Shown here piece by piece: positions 1 to 7,586 of a stretch of DNA of 9,999 bases. The stretch comes from an uncultured Flammeovirgaceae bacterium. GTDB taxonomy: Bacteria > Bacteroidota > Bacteroidia > Cytophagales > Cyclobacteriaceae. Where the stretch lies: positions 1-9,999 of the forward strand of contig CAMPJM010000112.1 in the NCBI GenBank assembly GCA_946886805.1, written 5' to 3'. Below the pieces are notes generated by a model. The model had not been told where the DNA came from. It saw nothing but the letters and a program-made list of their open reading frames with translations, and did not search any database. Positions within the stretch are counted from its first letter, which is position 1, and every line of letters begins with the position of its first letter. A program made the translations under genes and the position numbers.

Positions 1-1
1 A

Positions 2-244
2 CTAATTCGGACTTGTTGCAAAAAGATGTTTGATAAAAGGATTTATTGCTCTATTTTGTAATGGCTCTATCTTTCGGATGGTTCCTGTTAAAGTATTATA
101 CCAAATCTCTACAAATTCATCATTTATCCTAAAAAGGGAGATGCTTAACTGAAAAAATGAAATTTTATTTACATAATGCCCTCTAAGAAATATTTGTCTT
201 GCCTGCTCCTCTAAGGCTAAATTGTTAAACGTTATATTGCGCAT
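2..244 (-). CDS. Small conserved hypothetical protein (about 80 aa)
   Basis: This is a complete small reading frame ending in TAG at the left edge. I cannot assign a function. From the chosen start the protein is about 80 residues, with no signal peptide, membrane segment or cysteine motif. It opens with an ITFNNLALEEQA segment, followed by a region predicted as mixed helix and strand. Its core, DEFVEIWYNTLTGTIRKIEP, has alternating hydrophobic residues like a beta hairpin. From memory, small Bacteroidota hypothetical proteins share this plan (a short helical 'LxxEE/QRA' start, then 'FVEVWY....I..I'), but I have not verified the match. The reading frame also has upstream ATGs at 265 and 289. 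I chose 244 because the family-like part begins there, and no Shine-Dalgarno sequence separates the options. It lies 189 bp beyond the TPR gene on the same strand and may have its own promoter. Confidence 0.6.
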   Translation of the reverse strand: MRNITFNNLALEEQARQIFLRGHYVNKISFFQLSISLFRINDEFVEIWYNTLTGTIRKIEPLQNRAINPFIKHLFATSPN

Positions 245-433
245 TTCACTATTATAATCTTCCATAATATACAGGCAAAGGAAGAACAAATTGCGAATTG
301 AAACGGTGTATTAAGCTTCGAAATAGAAGGCAAGTAATAAAAGGATGATTTTTAAATCCTATTTATAACCGTCAGAAAAACAGTTATTGCGGTATTGTAT
401 TAGAAAAATAAAATTATTCAGTCAAAAAAGGTC

Positions 434-3400
434 TCAATTCCATTGACGCTGAATCAGTTCCAGACTATCTTTTTTATGGTTGTATAGTTCAAGAAAGTTT
501 TCATACTCTGAAGCATTGATAACTTCTTCCAAATCTTCTAAACTATTTTCTGCATAAGTTGTAAGATACATTTTAAGGCTTTGCAAAATATAGGCTTTCC
601 GGAGAGCAGGCGAGTATGGATTTGTGCTTAATGTATTAAGTAAAATCTTGTAGGCACGTTCCTGTTCATTTAGTTCTGAATCGAAGAATTTGGCAGCATC
701 AATAATACCCGCTTCGTAAAAAGGGTTTATGGTGGCCAACTGTTCGAAATAGCTCTTCGCTGTTTCAATTTCCTCATTATTCCAGGCTTGCTTGGCTTGA
801 TAATGTAACAATAGCGGTCGTCCATTAGCAAGTTCTTCGACTGTAGAATCATTTACGTAATTGGCAATTTCCTCTACCTGATTTGATGCCAGCCAATACT
901 CCAACCTAAATTTATCAAAATCATCGATCTGCTCCTCGTTGAGCTGTTCTCTATCTAAAAGATCTACTAAACTGCTTAAACCATTCAGATTATTTGCTTC
1001 CAATGCTTTTTCAAATATTAAAAGCCATGCATTTGTTTGAAGGACATCATTTTTTATTGGCGAGGCTAAGCCTAGTAATTCAGGAACATCAGTAGATTCT
1101 CTTAGAACCAAATCAATGTAAATAATACTATCATTTGCTTCCACGCCCCGATTGTTTGCGGCTTTGTTTAGCCATTGTTTCACCACAAGAGCTGTCCGTA
1201 CAGAACTTTTATCTCCATTCTCAGCAACCAAGTCCCAGCTTTTGACAGCCTCCTCAAGATCACCTGATACGGTGGCTGCAATCGCCAATGGCACGTGAGG
1301 TGTTTTATAACCTTCATCTATAGCTTTATTAAAATAATCTACGGCCAATCTATGAGAACGCTGTTCGAGTGCCCACAGCCCAAGCAAGTAATTGTAAAAG
1401 CCCGCTCCCGAAGCTGCATTTTTTACATGGTGCAGTGTATTAAAAGCTGCCCCCACGCTGCCTGCATAATACTGACTGATTCCCGAAAGGAAAAATAACT
1501 CGATCTGAAATTTGGCATTTGAACTATCTTCCGCCATTTGAGCCAGTAATGTATCAGCGTATTTTTTTGTGGACCCGGTAAGCTGATTAAGAGAATATTC
1601 GTGCCAGAAGGCAAAAGCCTCAGCATCTATATTGTTTCTGCTGAAGGGAATATCTTCATTCTTTAGCCCTTCAACAGGCATTCTGTTTTGACTCAAATAA
1701 ATTAATTGATTGTTTATCAAAGGCAGATTTTGCTTCAAATCAAAGTTTTGCTTTAATGAGTCTGCATCTAATTTAATTTGGTGTTGGATAAAAACCGAAA
1801 GCTTGTTCACCTCAGCAGATTCTTTTACATCAGAATCCGTTCCTGCTTTTTCAAGATAGAAGATCGCAGAGTCCAAAACCGAGGTCCCACTATATAGAAT
1901 ACCAAGGTTGTTCTGAATATAGGGGCTCTCAGGAAACTTTTGCAAGCCTTCGCTTAGAATAAATAATGCATCAAAAAAGCGATCTTTACTCTGGTAAATA
2001 TTCCCCAGGTTTACGTAAGCATATTCATTTGGAAATCTTTGGATGGCGTCGTCAAAATATTTAAGCGCAACTGCTTCGTCTCCCTGTTTAATTGCCAAGG
2101 AAGCAAGAGAGTAGTTCGATCTGGCATTGGTTGCATCATAAGAACGTGCGAGTTTATAGTATTGCTCGCTTAAAAACAACTGATTTTCATGAGCAAATAA
2201 ATCGCCCAAGGCATTGTAGTACCCTGCAAATCCCTGATACATCGGATAAAGTACTGAACGCGCCACTAAAACGCCTATTATTACAATTCCGCCTATACTT
2301 GTTGTAAAGTAGGGAAGGTTTTTAGGCTTATACTGAACCTTATATACATTTAGATTCTTCTGAAGAACACCAGCAAAATTTCCGATGGTGTACAAAAAGA
2401 ACATAAAACCCACACCCAAATGGCTAAAAATTATGAAATCTTCATACATTCCAAGCATCGAATCATTTGCTAAGAAATAAAAAGACCCAAGGGTTAAAAA
2501 GCTGACAATCCCTAAAACGAGATATAAAATAGCTCCGGAAGGGATAAAAGGAATAAACGGATAAATAAAGTTGGTTCTTTCCCGGAACCCCCAAATCCCA
2601 ACGATGCCTGAGATAAACAACAATATCGCTGGATTTATATAAATAATATCCCAGTCGAGTTGATTAATATTGTGAAGATAAGTAAGCAATAGCCATCCCA
2701 AAAACAGCCCTGATATTAGTGTATAATGAAGAAAGCTATTTTTACTGGTCGTGGTGTTGCTACTTGTAATCACATAGAGAAAACCACTAATAATATCATG
2801 GGATACCAGAAATATAAAAATTAACGAAATTCCAAGAGGGACAAGAATACCGTATGTGCCTATATAAAGAAATGGATTTTCTACGGATGAAAAATAAAAA
2901 ATAAGAACGCCGAATATAATCGAAACGAATAAAAAACTTAATATTCGATAATAGAAGGTAACATTTTTGTTTATAGAGTTGAAATAATAACTCAAAGGCA
3001 GATAAAGTCCTATAGCAATGTACAGCCCCATGCTTTCTGTACTGTCGAACAGCATCAATTGATCCAGCCCAAGACCTGCGAGCATCAGTGCAATGATAGT
3101 CATCCCAAAAAGATACCAGAATCTTGACAACGTCGTGAGAATGGCGATTGAAATGCTTAAAAAGATGAAGGAAAGCATTGCCAATCCTACATAAACAAAA
3201 GGCGGTAAATTTAACCCAGCCCCCTGAAAGGTCTCTTCGACAATGTAATGGTCAATGTTGAGGGGAATTTCCGCAATATGTAGATCAATGGTTTTTAATG
3301 GGAGCTCATGGGAGGAATAGTTTCGCACCGTTTCCCAGGAGTAAGCAAAATCAGAGCCTCCAATTACAGCTGCGATTAGCAACCCACTCGCAATCAAAAA

Positions 3401-3472
3401 CAGGATTAGCAATACGAAGTATATATTCCTATAAGACTTCCTCCATTTATTCCAAAAAAATGTTTCTGACAC
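434..3472 (-). CDS. Polytopic inner-membrane protein with a large C-terminal TPR region, function unknown
   Basis: This 1012-residue protein has two halves. Residues 1-411 carry about 11 hydrophobic segments (roughly 17-38, 92-113, 117-136, 145-164, 174-195, 199-222, 249-267, 278-295, 312-335, 344-368, 391-411). Residues 412-1012 are soluble and rich in TPR-like helix pairs. The clearest repeats are near 417-446, 451-482, 485-516 and 519-546, with more divergent ones near 690-722 and 888-953. Basic residues cluster at 1-16, 165-176, 296-305 and 370-390. By the positive-inside rule this puts the N-terminus in the cytoplasm and the TPR half in the periplasm. A 53-residue extracytoplasmic loop follows the first segment. 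No catalytic motif is recognisable. Similar long membrane/TPR proteins occur, from memory, in Cytophagia and Flavobacteriia. It begins 34 bp after gatC, so the two are probably co-transcribed. A scaffold for an envelope complex and a GT-C-like transferase are both possible but unproven. Confidence 0.85.
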   Translation of the reverse strand: MSETFFWNKWRKSYRNIYFVLLILFLIASGLLIAAVIGGSDFAYSWETVRNYSSHELPLKTIDLHIAEIPLNIDHYIVEETFQGAGLNLPPFVYVGLAMLSFIFLSISIAILTTLSRFWYLFGMTIIALMLAGLGLDQLMLFDSTESMGLYIAIGLYLPLSYYFNSINKNVTFYYRILSFLFVSIIFGVLIFYFSSVENPFLYIGTYGILVPLGISLIFIFLVSHDIISGFLYVITSSNTTTSKNSFLHYTLISGLFLGWLLLTYLHNINQLDWDIIYINPAILLFISGIVGIWGFRERTNFIYPFIPFIPSGAILYLVLGIVSFLTLGSFYFLANDSMLGMYEDFIIFSHLGVGFMFFLYTIGNFAGVLQKNLNVYKVQYKPKNLPYFTTSIGGIVIIGVLVARSVLYPMYQGFAGYYNALGDLFAHENQLFLSEQYYKLARSYDATNARSNYSLASLAIKQGDEAVALKYFDDAIQRFPNEYAYVNLGNIYQSKDRFFDALFILSEGLQKFPESPYIQNNLGILYSGTSVLDSAIFYLEKAGTDSDVKESAEVNKLSVFIQHQIKLDADSLKQNFDLKQNLPLINNQLIYLSQNRMPVEGLKNEDIPFSRNNIDAEAFAFWHEYSLNQLTGSTKKYADTLLAQMAEDSSNAKFQIELFFLSGISQYYAGSVGAAFNTLHHVKNAASGAGFYNYLLGLWALEQRSHRLAVDYFNKAIDEGYKTPHVPLAIAATVSGDLEEAVKSWDLVAENGDKSSVRTALVVKQWLNKAANNRGVEANDSIIYIDLVLRESTDVPELLGLASPIKNDVLQTNAWLLIFEKALEANNLNGLSSLVDLLDREQLNEEQIDDFDKFRLEYWLASNQVEEIANYVNDSTVEELANGRPLLLHYQAKQAWNNEEIETAKSYFEQLATINPFYEAGIIDAAKFFDSELNEQERAYKILLNTLSTNPYSPALRKAYILQSLKMYLTTYAENSLEDLEEVINASEYENFLELYNHKKDSLELIQRQWN

Positions 3473-3506
3473 TTGTAAAGCTTATTGTTGAATCTTCTTT
3501 TTTAAA

Positions 3507-3794
3507 TTATTCTAATACTTTTGGAACCCTAATATAATCAGCGTCCTTTTTTGGTGCGTTTTTAAGAGCATCTTCATGGCTTAAATGATCTCGCAATTTA
3601 TCTTCCCGCAATGAATTCACTTCACTGGCCATATGTGTAAGTGGTTCTACACCATCGGTATTTAATTCATTCAACTTTTCTACCCAGGTAAGGATTTCAC
3701 TCATGCTTTCCACCATGGATTCCTCCTCCTTTTCGTCGAAATTTAAACGCGCCAGGTGGGCAATTTTTTCTAAAGTATCTTTATCAATTTTCAT
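3507..3794 (-). CDS. gatC: Asp-tRNA(Asn)/Glu-tRNA(Gln) amidotransferase subunit C
   Basis: GatC is the small structural subunit of the GatCAB amidotransferase. The complex converts mischarged Glu-tRNA(Gln) and/or Asp-tRNA(Asn) to the correct amidated form in the cytoplasm, and GatC wraps around GatA to stabilise the complex. The 95-residue length is normal for the family. Visible hallmarks are the IAHLARLNF segment near residues 11-19, the ILTWVEKLNELNTDGVEPL stretch near 34-52, the LREDK block near 62-66, and the C-terminal ending NAPKKDADYIRVPKVLE. GatA and GatB are not in this window, which is common in Bacteroidota, where the three genes are often scattered. The ATG at 3794 gives the standard N-terminus. 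A weak TAATATTG box (minus strand, 3875-3868) lies about 70 bp upstream and might be a promoter. The upstream gap also contains a palindromic repeat. Confidence 0.96.
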   Translation of the reverse strand: MKIDKDTLEKIAHLARLNFDEKEEESMVESMSEILTWVEKLNELNTDGVEPLTHMASEVNSLREDKLRDHLSHEDALKNAPKKDADYIRVPKVLE

Positions 3795-3915
3795 GTTAAC
3801 AAATGCTTTTACAGCTATTAATAGTTGGGCTTTTTGTAAATTCTGTTTAATAAGTAATGACTGTCCGCAATATTATCCTAACAATAAGAAATAGTATCAG
3901 ATAGACATTTGAATT

Positions 3916-4045
3916 GTTTATAATGGACTAACCATGATCCTTCGTTCCTCAGGATGACAAAAAAACAGCAACAGCATTGGTTGTCATCCTGATGTTAGGA
4001 AGGATCTTGGCAAACTATCAATCTAGCTCCAAAAGTATTATAAAC
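3916..4045. repeat. Palindromic REP/MITE-like intergenic repeat between plsC and gatC
   Basis: Two inverted arms, 3936-3960 and 3981-4006, face each other across a 20-nt A-rich loop. The inner 12 bases (TTGTCATCCTGA and its complement) and the outer 8 bases (GAAGGATC and its complement) pair perfectly; 5 to 6 mismatched bases lie between them. A second, outer 9-bp inverted repeat, GTTTATAAT at 3916-3924 and its complement at 4037-4045, brackets the whole element. The word GTCATCCTGA...GAAGGATC resembles, from memory, a dispersed intergenic palindrome seen in many Bacteroidota genomes; copy number cannot be seen here. In RNA the arms would form a long hairpin just after plsC. No U-run follows on the minus strand, so it is not a classic terminator, but it could separate plsC mRNA from gatC mRNA or stabilise an end. 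Confidence 0.75.
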
Positions 4046-4085
4046 ATTGTCTTTCTCTGTTAGAATAATTCAAAATTCAGACAGG

Positions 4086-4874
4086 CTATTTTGGTAGCAC
4101 TTTCTGAAAATTTTTATTAGTAAAGCTGCCGATATCATTCGTTTTCAAGGAATTATACCTTATCAATTCATCGTTAATTATTTTATAAACCCTATCTTTT
4201 AATTCATCCATATCCTGGATAGAAAGACCTTCGGTGTCGATCGGTTCGTGAAAAATTAATTTTGAGGTTCTTTTAGTCACCATCATTTTTCCATCATCGG
4301 GTAAAATTATCCAATTATATGGAATAGTTACCGGAACTATAGGAATTTGTTTCTCGATGGCTACCCTAAAAGGACCATCTTTGAACCGTGCCATTTTCGG
4401 TGGCTCCTGTGATACAATTCCGCCTTCGGGAAATATTACCAGGCTCTTGCCCTCTTCAATCGCTTTTTTGGAGCGTTCAATAGTCTCATACTTACTTTTA
4501 AGGCTATTTCTATCTACTGTAACGTGCAATTTTTTGTACATATAGCCAAATAGAGGCACCTTGGCAATAGAACTTTTCCCAACAAAAACAAAATATACAG
4601 GAGAAAACCCCATTAAAGGAATATCCAGGAACGAGGTATGGTTAGGACAAAATATGTATTGCTTTTTCTTGTCGAGAGGGGCTTTATATTCTATCTCTAA
4701 AGTAAAAAAACAAACTGCATAAAATATTTTCGCCCATACATGGTTAAGCAGATAAGCATAATAATGCCAGCTCTTTTTTTGAACCAGAACCAAAAAGAAT
4801 GGCATAAGCATTAAAAACAATAATGCAAACATGATAAAACAATACCTGGAATACACCAGCCTCAGAAATCCCAT
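4086..4874 (-). CDS. plsC: 1-acyl-sn-glycerol-3-phosphate acyltransferase (PlsC/LPLAT family)
   Basis: This 262-residue membrane-anchored acyltransferase probably moves a fatty acyl group onto lysophosphatidic acid, making phosphatidic acid for phospholipid synthesis at the inner membrane. Sequence support: hydrophobic segments near residues 11-31 and 48-58 at the N-terminus; the catalytic HX4D motif as NHTSFLD (H79, D84); a VTVDRN block near 118-123 in the motif II position; the substrate-binding FPEGG at 148-152 (motif III); and IPIVPVTI near 177-184 (motif IV). All four LPLAT motifs are present in the usual order, and the length is typical. The family also includes enzymes that acylate ornithine lipids or other lysolipids, so the exact acceptor is inferred. 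It follows the thioesterase gene by 58 bp on the same strand, and they may share a transcript. The ATG at 4874 begins directly before the first membrane helix. Confidence 0.9.
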   Translation of the reverse strand: MGFLRLVYSRYCFIMFALLFLMLMPFFLVLVQKKSWHYYAYLLNHVWAKIFYAVCFFTLEIEYKAPLDKKKQYIFCPNHTSFLDIPLMGFSPVYFVFVGKSSIAKVPLFGYMYKKLHVTVDRNSLKSKYETIERSKKAIEEGKSLVIFPEGGIVSQEPPKMARFKDGPFRVAIEKQIPIVPVTIPYNWIILPDDGKMMVTKRTSKLIFHEPIDTEGLSIQDMDELKDRVYKIINDELIRYNSLKTNDIGSFTNKNFQKVLPK

Positions 4875-4932
4875 TTTATAAAATTAGCTGTTTTGTGAAG
4901 GGAATAATTACCTATTTTTATGAAAGAAAAAC

Positions 4933-5490
4933 TTACTTTAGCAGTTGAATAATACAACGCTCTTCTTTGAGTTTTTCAATTTCTTCCGAAAGGTTAAACC
5001 CGGATTTTGCCAGATCCATTTCGGTATTGTTCTTTTTCCTTATCGTTTTTCTTGCCATAGCTTCTATAAACCTTCTCACATCTTTTTTTCCTTCTAAAAC
5101 AAGCGGGGGGACACTTGTAGGTTTATCGTCCTCACCTTTGGCTACAAGGGTAAAATAACACGTATTTGTATGCTCTACTCTACCAGTTTTAACATTTTCT
5201 GCCTCTACTCTTATTCCAACTATCATAGAAGAGTTCCCGACATAATTAACAGAGGCTTTTAACGAAACCAATTCTCCTACCTCCACAGGCTTTAAGAAAT
5301 CCACAGTATCCACAGAAACTGTTACACAATAAGCCCCTGCGTGTCTGCTTGCACAGGCATAAGCTACTTTGTCCATCAAGGAAAGCAAGATGCCTCCATG
5401 TATTTTCCCACCGAAATTGGCGTAAGAAGGAATCATCAATTCTGTCAACGTAGTGCGGGAATAACTTACTGGCTTTGGTACGAGTTCCAT
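4933..5490 (-). CDS. Acyl-CoA thioesterase, hotdog fold (YciA/YkhA-like)
   Basis: This cytoplasmic single-hotdog enzyme is expected to hydrolyse acyl-CoA thioesters to free acid and CoA. From the chosen start it is 185 residues. The N-terminal region has the family's substrate-loop and helix signature: NFGGKIHGGILLSLMDKVAY (residues 25-44), with the HGG turn and the Asp at residue 40 in the position of the catalytic acid. Strands follow, including VSVDTVDFLKPVEVGE and the HTNTCYFTLVA end of the fold. A basic helical tail (VRRFIEAMARKTIRKK) and about 30 more residues extend beyond the hotdog, making it somewhat longer than YkhA-type proteins. The frame has an earlier ATG at 5544, but those 18 extra residues are basic and hydrophobic and look like read-in, so I prefer 5490. 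Chain-length preference cannot be told from sequence. It sits between the MATE gene and plsC. Confidence 0.9.
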   Translation of the reverse strand: MELVPKPVSYSRTTLTELMIPSYANFGGKIHGGILLSLMDKVAYACASRHAGAYCVTVSVDTVDFLKPVEVGELVSLKASVNYVGNSSMIVGIRVEAENVKTGRVEHTNTCYFTLVAKGEDDKPTSVPPLVLEGKKDVRRFIEAMARKTIRKKNNTEMDLAKSGFNLSEEIEKLKEERCIIQLLK

Positions 5491-5572
5491 TAAATAGAAA
5501 TTAATTGACTTTAATAAAGCCCTAAATATAATCATCCTAATCAATAAAATAAATTCGAGATGATCGTATTCC

Positions 5573-6910
5573 CTACAAAAGCTTTTTTGTAAGCATATTA
5601 AATCGGTAGGAAAGCATTACGGCCGCCAGCGATAATCCGATCAGCAGGCCAAACCAAATTCCACGAGTGCCAAGTCCCAACTCAAAACAAAGAAAATAGC
5701 CAACCGGCAAGCCAATGATCCAGTACGCTATTACTGCAATAACTGTTGGCACTGTCACATCTTCAAGCCCCCTTAAGGCACCTAATCCCACAACCTGTAT
5801 GCCGTCAGAAATTTGAAAAAACGCAGCAATAACCAATAAGGAAGAAGCAATTGTAATCACTTCATCATCTTTTATATAAAGGCCGGGAAAGAATGATTTC
5901 CCAAGTATAAAAATCAAGCAGGTTATAGTCATGAAGCCAATCCCCATGATAAAGGAAGTAAATCCGGCTATTCTTAAATTTGGAATATCATTTTTCCCCA
6001 GCTGGTTTCCAACTCTTACTGTGGCAGCAGCGGCAATTCCCGTAGCCATCATATAGCTGATCGATGCCAGGTTAATAGCAATCTGATGCGCTGCCAATTG
6101 CTGCGCTCCAAGCCAGCCTATCATAATCGCTGCACTGCTAAAAGCACCGACTTCGAAAACAAACTGCATTCCTGTTGGAAATCCAAGCTTCACCATTCGT
6201 ATGGCAAGTTTTTTTGAAAACCCTCTTATTCTAAAGCCTTTCAGATAGTGCGCATATTTAGTGTTTTTGATTACATAAATAGCCATGGCTATGGCCATTA
6301 AAACCCTCGAAATAAATGTTGCCCACCCGGCACCAATTAAACCCATGGGTTCAAAACCGAATTTGCCATATATCATCGCATAATTCAACCCTACATTCAG
6401 CAAATTGGCGGCAATCGTGATGTACATCGCATTTTTAGTAAAAGACAAGCCTTCGGCAAACTGCTTAAAAGATTGAAACACCATAAACGGAATAAGTGAC
6501 ATCGCAATTATTCTAAGGTAGGGAACGGTCATGGCCGCAACTGCTTCTGGCTGATTAAGGTAAAATAATACTGGAGCCCCAGCAAAAGCGAGTAAGAAGA
6601 GAAGCACGCCCGTAACAATATTTATATACAAGCCGTGTTTGAAGACCTTCGCACTTTTTCTATAATTATTTTCGCCATCTGCAGCAGCCACCAGGGGGGT
6701 TGCTGACATAGACATTCCGATGCCAAACATCAAAATAATAGCAAAAATACTATTGCCGAGAGATACGGCGGCCAAAGGAACAGCGCCCAACTGACCGACC
6801 ATAATACTATCGGCCACGCCCACCATCACATGCCCGAGTTGACTCAGCATTACGGGAACAGCCAGGTTAATATTTTTTTTGAAATGAGCCTTATAGAGTG
6901 CGGAAAGCAT
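5573..6910 (-). CDS. MATE family multidrug efflux transporter, NorM type
   Basis: This 445-residue protein has about 12 membrane helices, the normal MATE size. MATE proteins export cationic drugs and metabolites across the inner membrane using a Na+ or H+ gradient. The two halves are related: GVADSIMVGQLG near residues 31-42 in the first, and GMQFVFEVGAFSSAAIMIGW near 247-266 opening the second. Three acidic residues match those known for Vibrio cholerae NorM cation binding (D36, E255, D371), each with an offset of two: D34, E253 and D369, the last in QISDGIQVVGLGALRG. This supports the NorM branch and argues for a working pump. The substrate is unknown. No regulator lies next to it. Its start codon is preceded by a 7-bp tandem repeat. 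The NUDIX gene ends 122 bp upstream and the thioesterase starts about 80 bp downstream. Confidence 0.94.
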   Translation of the reverse strand: MLSALYKAHFKKNINLAVPVMLSQLGHVMVGVADSIMVGQLGAVPLAAVSLGNSIFAIILMFGIGMSMSATPLVAAADGENNYRKSAKVFKHGLYINIVTGVLLFLLAFAGAPVLFYLNQPEAVAAMTVPYLRIIAMSLIPFMVFQSFKQFAEGLSFTKNAMYITIAANLLNVGLNYAMIYGKFGFEPMGLIGAGWATFISRVLMAIAMAIYVIKNTKYAHYLKGFRIRGFSKKLAIRMVKLGFPTGMQFVFEVGAFSSAAIMIGWLGAQQLAAHQIAINLASISYMMATGIAAAATVRVGNQLGKNDIPNLRIAGFTSFIMGIGFMTITCLIFILGKSFFPGLYIKDDEVITIASSLLVIAAFFQISDGIQVVGLGALRGLEDVTVPTVIAVIAYWIIGLPVGYFLCFELGLGTRGIWFGLLIGLSLAAVMLSYRFNMLTKKLL

Positions 6911-6927
6911 TTAGGGTTTGGGGGATA

Positions 6928-6955
6928 GGTGTTGGGTGTTAGGTGTTAGGTGTTG
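6928..6955. repeat. Four tandem copies of a 7-bp unit upstream of the MATE gene
   Basis: The plus strand reads GGTGTT followed by G, A, A and G in four consecutive 7-nt units, so the first six bases are identical in every copy. The array ends 17 bp before the MATE start codon and therefore lies in its probable leader. G-rich sequence continues toward the start (TTAGGGTTTGGGGGA, 6911-6925). Short arrays like this can gain or lose units by polymerase slippage. Confidence 0.85.
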
Positions 6956-7032
6956 TGAGTTTGGAATTCAGTGCTAAAATTTAACTTTTTTAGAACCATG
7001 GTCTGGAAACTTTGAAACCATCAACTGTGAAC

Positions 7033-7581
7033 TTATACATTGAAAATTCGAGCTACTTTTAACAAACCGGCAATGCTTAAGCTATCGGTAATTTTTTGAT
7101 CCATCACCATTTGGACAGCTTCTTCTAAGGGCAACTTTAAAATTTCAAGGTCTTCTGACTCCTCAAATTCTGTTTCTCCTTGTGTGAGCTCTGTGGCCAA
7201 AAACACAAACCCTTCTTCATCGGTGACCGAATTAGAAGTATGAATCCGCATAATATTTTCCCATTTTGAAGCGGAAAGCCCGGTCTCTTCCTTCAACTCG
7301 CGCTTTGCAGAAATTAGCACATCCACCTCGTTAGGTCCCCCACCCATTGGTATTTCCCAGGAATATTCGTTTAAAGTATATCTATACTGACCAACGAGCC
7401 AGGTATTGCCTTCTTCATCGATTGGAATTATTCCTATTGCTTTGCTTTTAAAGCTCACTTTTCCATAAATTCCATTCCCACCACCGGGGTTGATCACCTG
7501 ATGCTCATGGACAGTAATCCAGGGATTGTCATATATTTTCTTTGAACTTAGGGTTTTCCAGGGATTATTATTTTTTTCCAT
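7033..7581 (-). CDS. NUDIX hydrolase, probable nucleoside-diphosphate-sugar pyrophosphatase
   Basis: This 182-residue protein has the plan of ADP-ribose/GDP-mannose pyrophosphatases: an N-terminal strand region (KIYDNPWITVHEHQVINPGG), a central core, and a NUDIX box. The box reads MGGGPNE..., then AKRELKEETGL; the REL-EE-G residues that bind divalent metal are all present. These enzymes split nucleoside-diphosphate sugars such as ADP-ribose, cleaning up reactive or surplus nucleotides in the cytoplasm. The first Glu of the consensus GX5EX7REUXEEXGU is a Val here, with Glu and Asp on either side. The substrate is inferred from the family only. The open frame could begin at 7617, but a Bacteroidota -7 box lies inside that extension, so the ATG at 7581 is preferred. 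It is transcribed away from rnhB and toward the MATE gene. Confidence 0.9.
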   Translation of the reverse strand: MEKNNNPWKTLSSKKIYDNPWITVHEHQVINPGGGNGIYGKVSFKSKAIGIIPIDEEGNTWLVGQYRYTLNEYSWEIPMGGGPNEVDVLISAKRELKEETGLSASKWENIMRIHTSNSVTDEEGFVFLATELTQGETEFEESEDLEILKLPLEEAVQMVMDQKITDSLSIAGLLKVARIFNV

Positions 7582-7586
7582 AGCCG

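Noticed and set aside
1295..1626. Short open frames on both strands within the TPR gene
   Set aside because: They overlap a long, clearly protein-like reading frame and have no family-like features. The same applies to frames at 2092-2307 and 3298-3537.
3795..4085. A complete insertion sequence around the palindrome
   Set aside because: There is no transposase frame and no clear target-site duplication flanking the outer inverted repeat.
6928..6955. CRISPR-like array
   Set aside because: The units are 7 bp with no spacers, and no cas gene is near.
6976..6983. TAAATTTT (minus strand) as a promoter box for the MATE gene
   Set aside because: Five of six fixed positions match, but the region is AT-rich and no TTTG lies at the right distance.
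434..7581. A single seven-gene operon
   Set aside because: Gaps of 122 bp (NUDIX to MATE), 291 bp with a hairpin (plsC to gatC) and 189 bp (TPR to the small gene) make several transcripts more likely.
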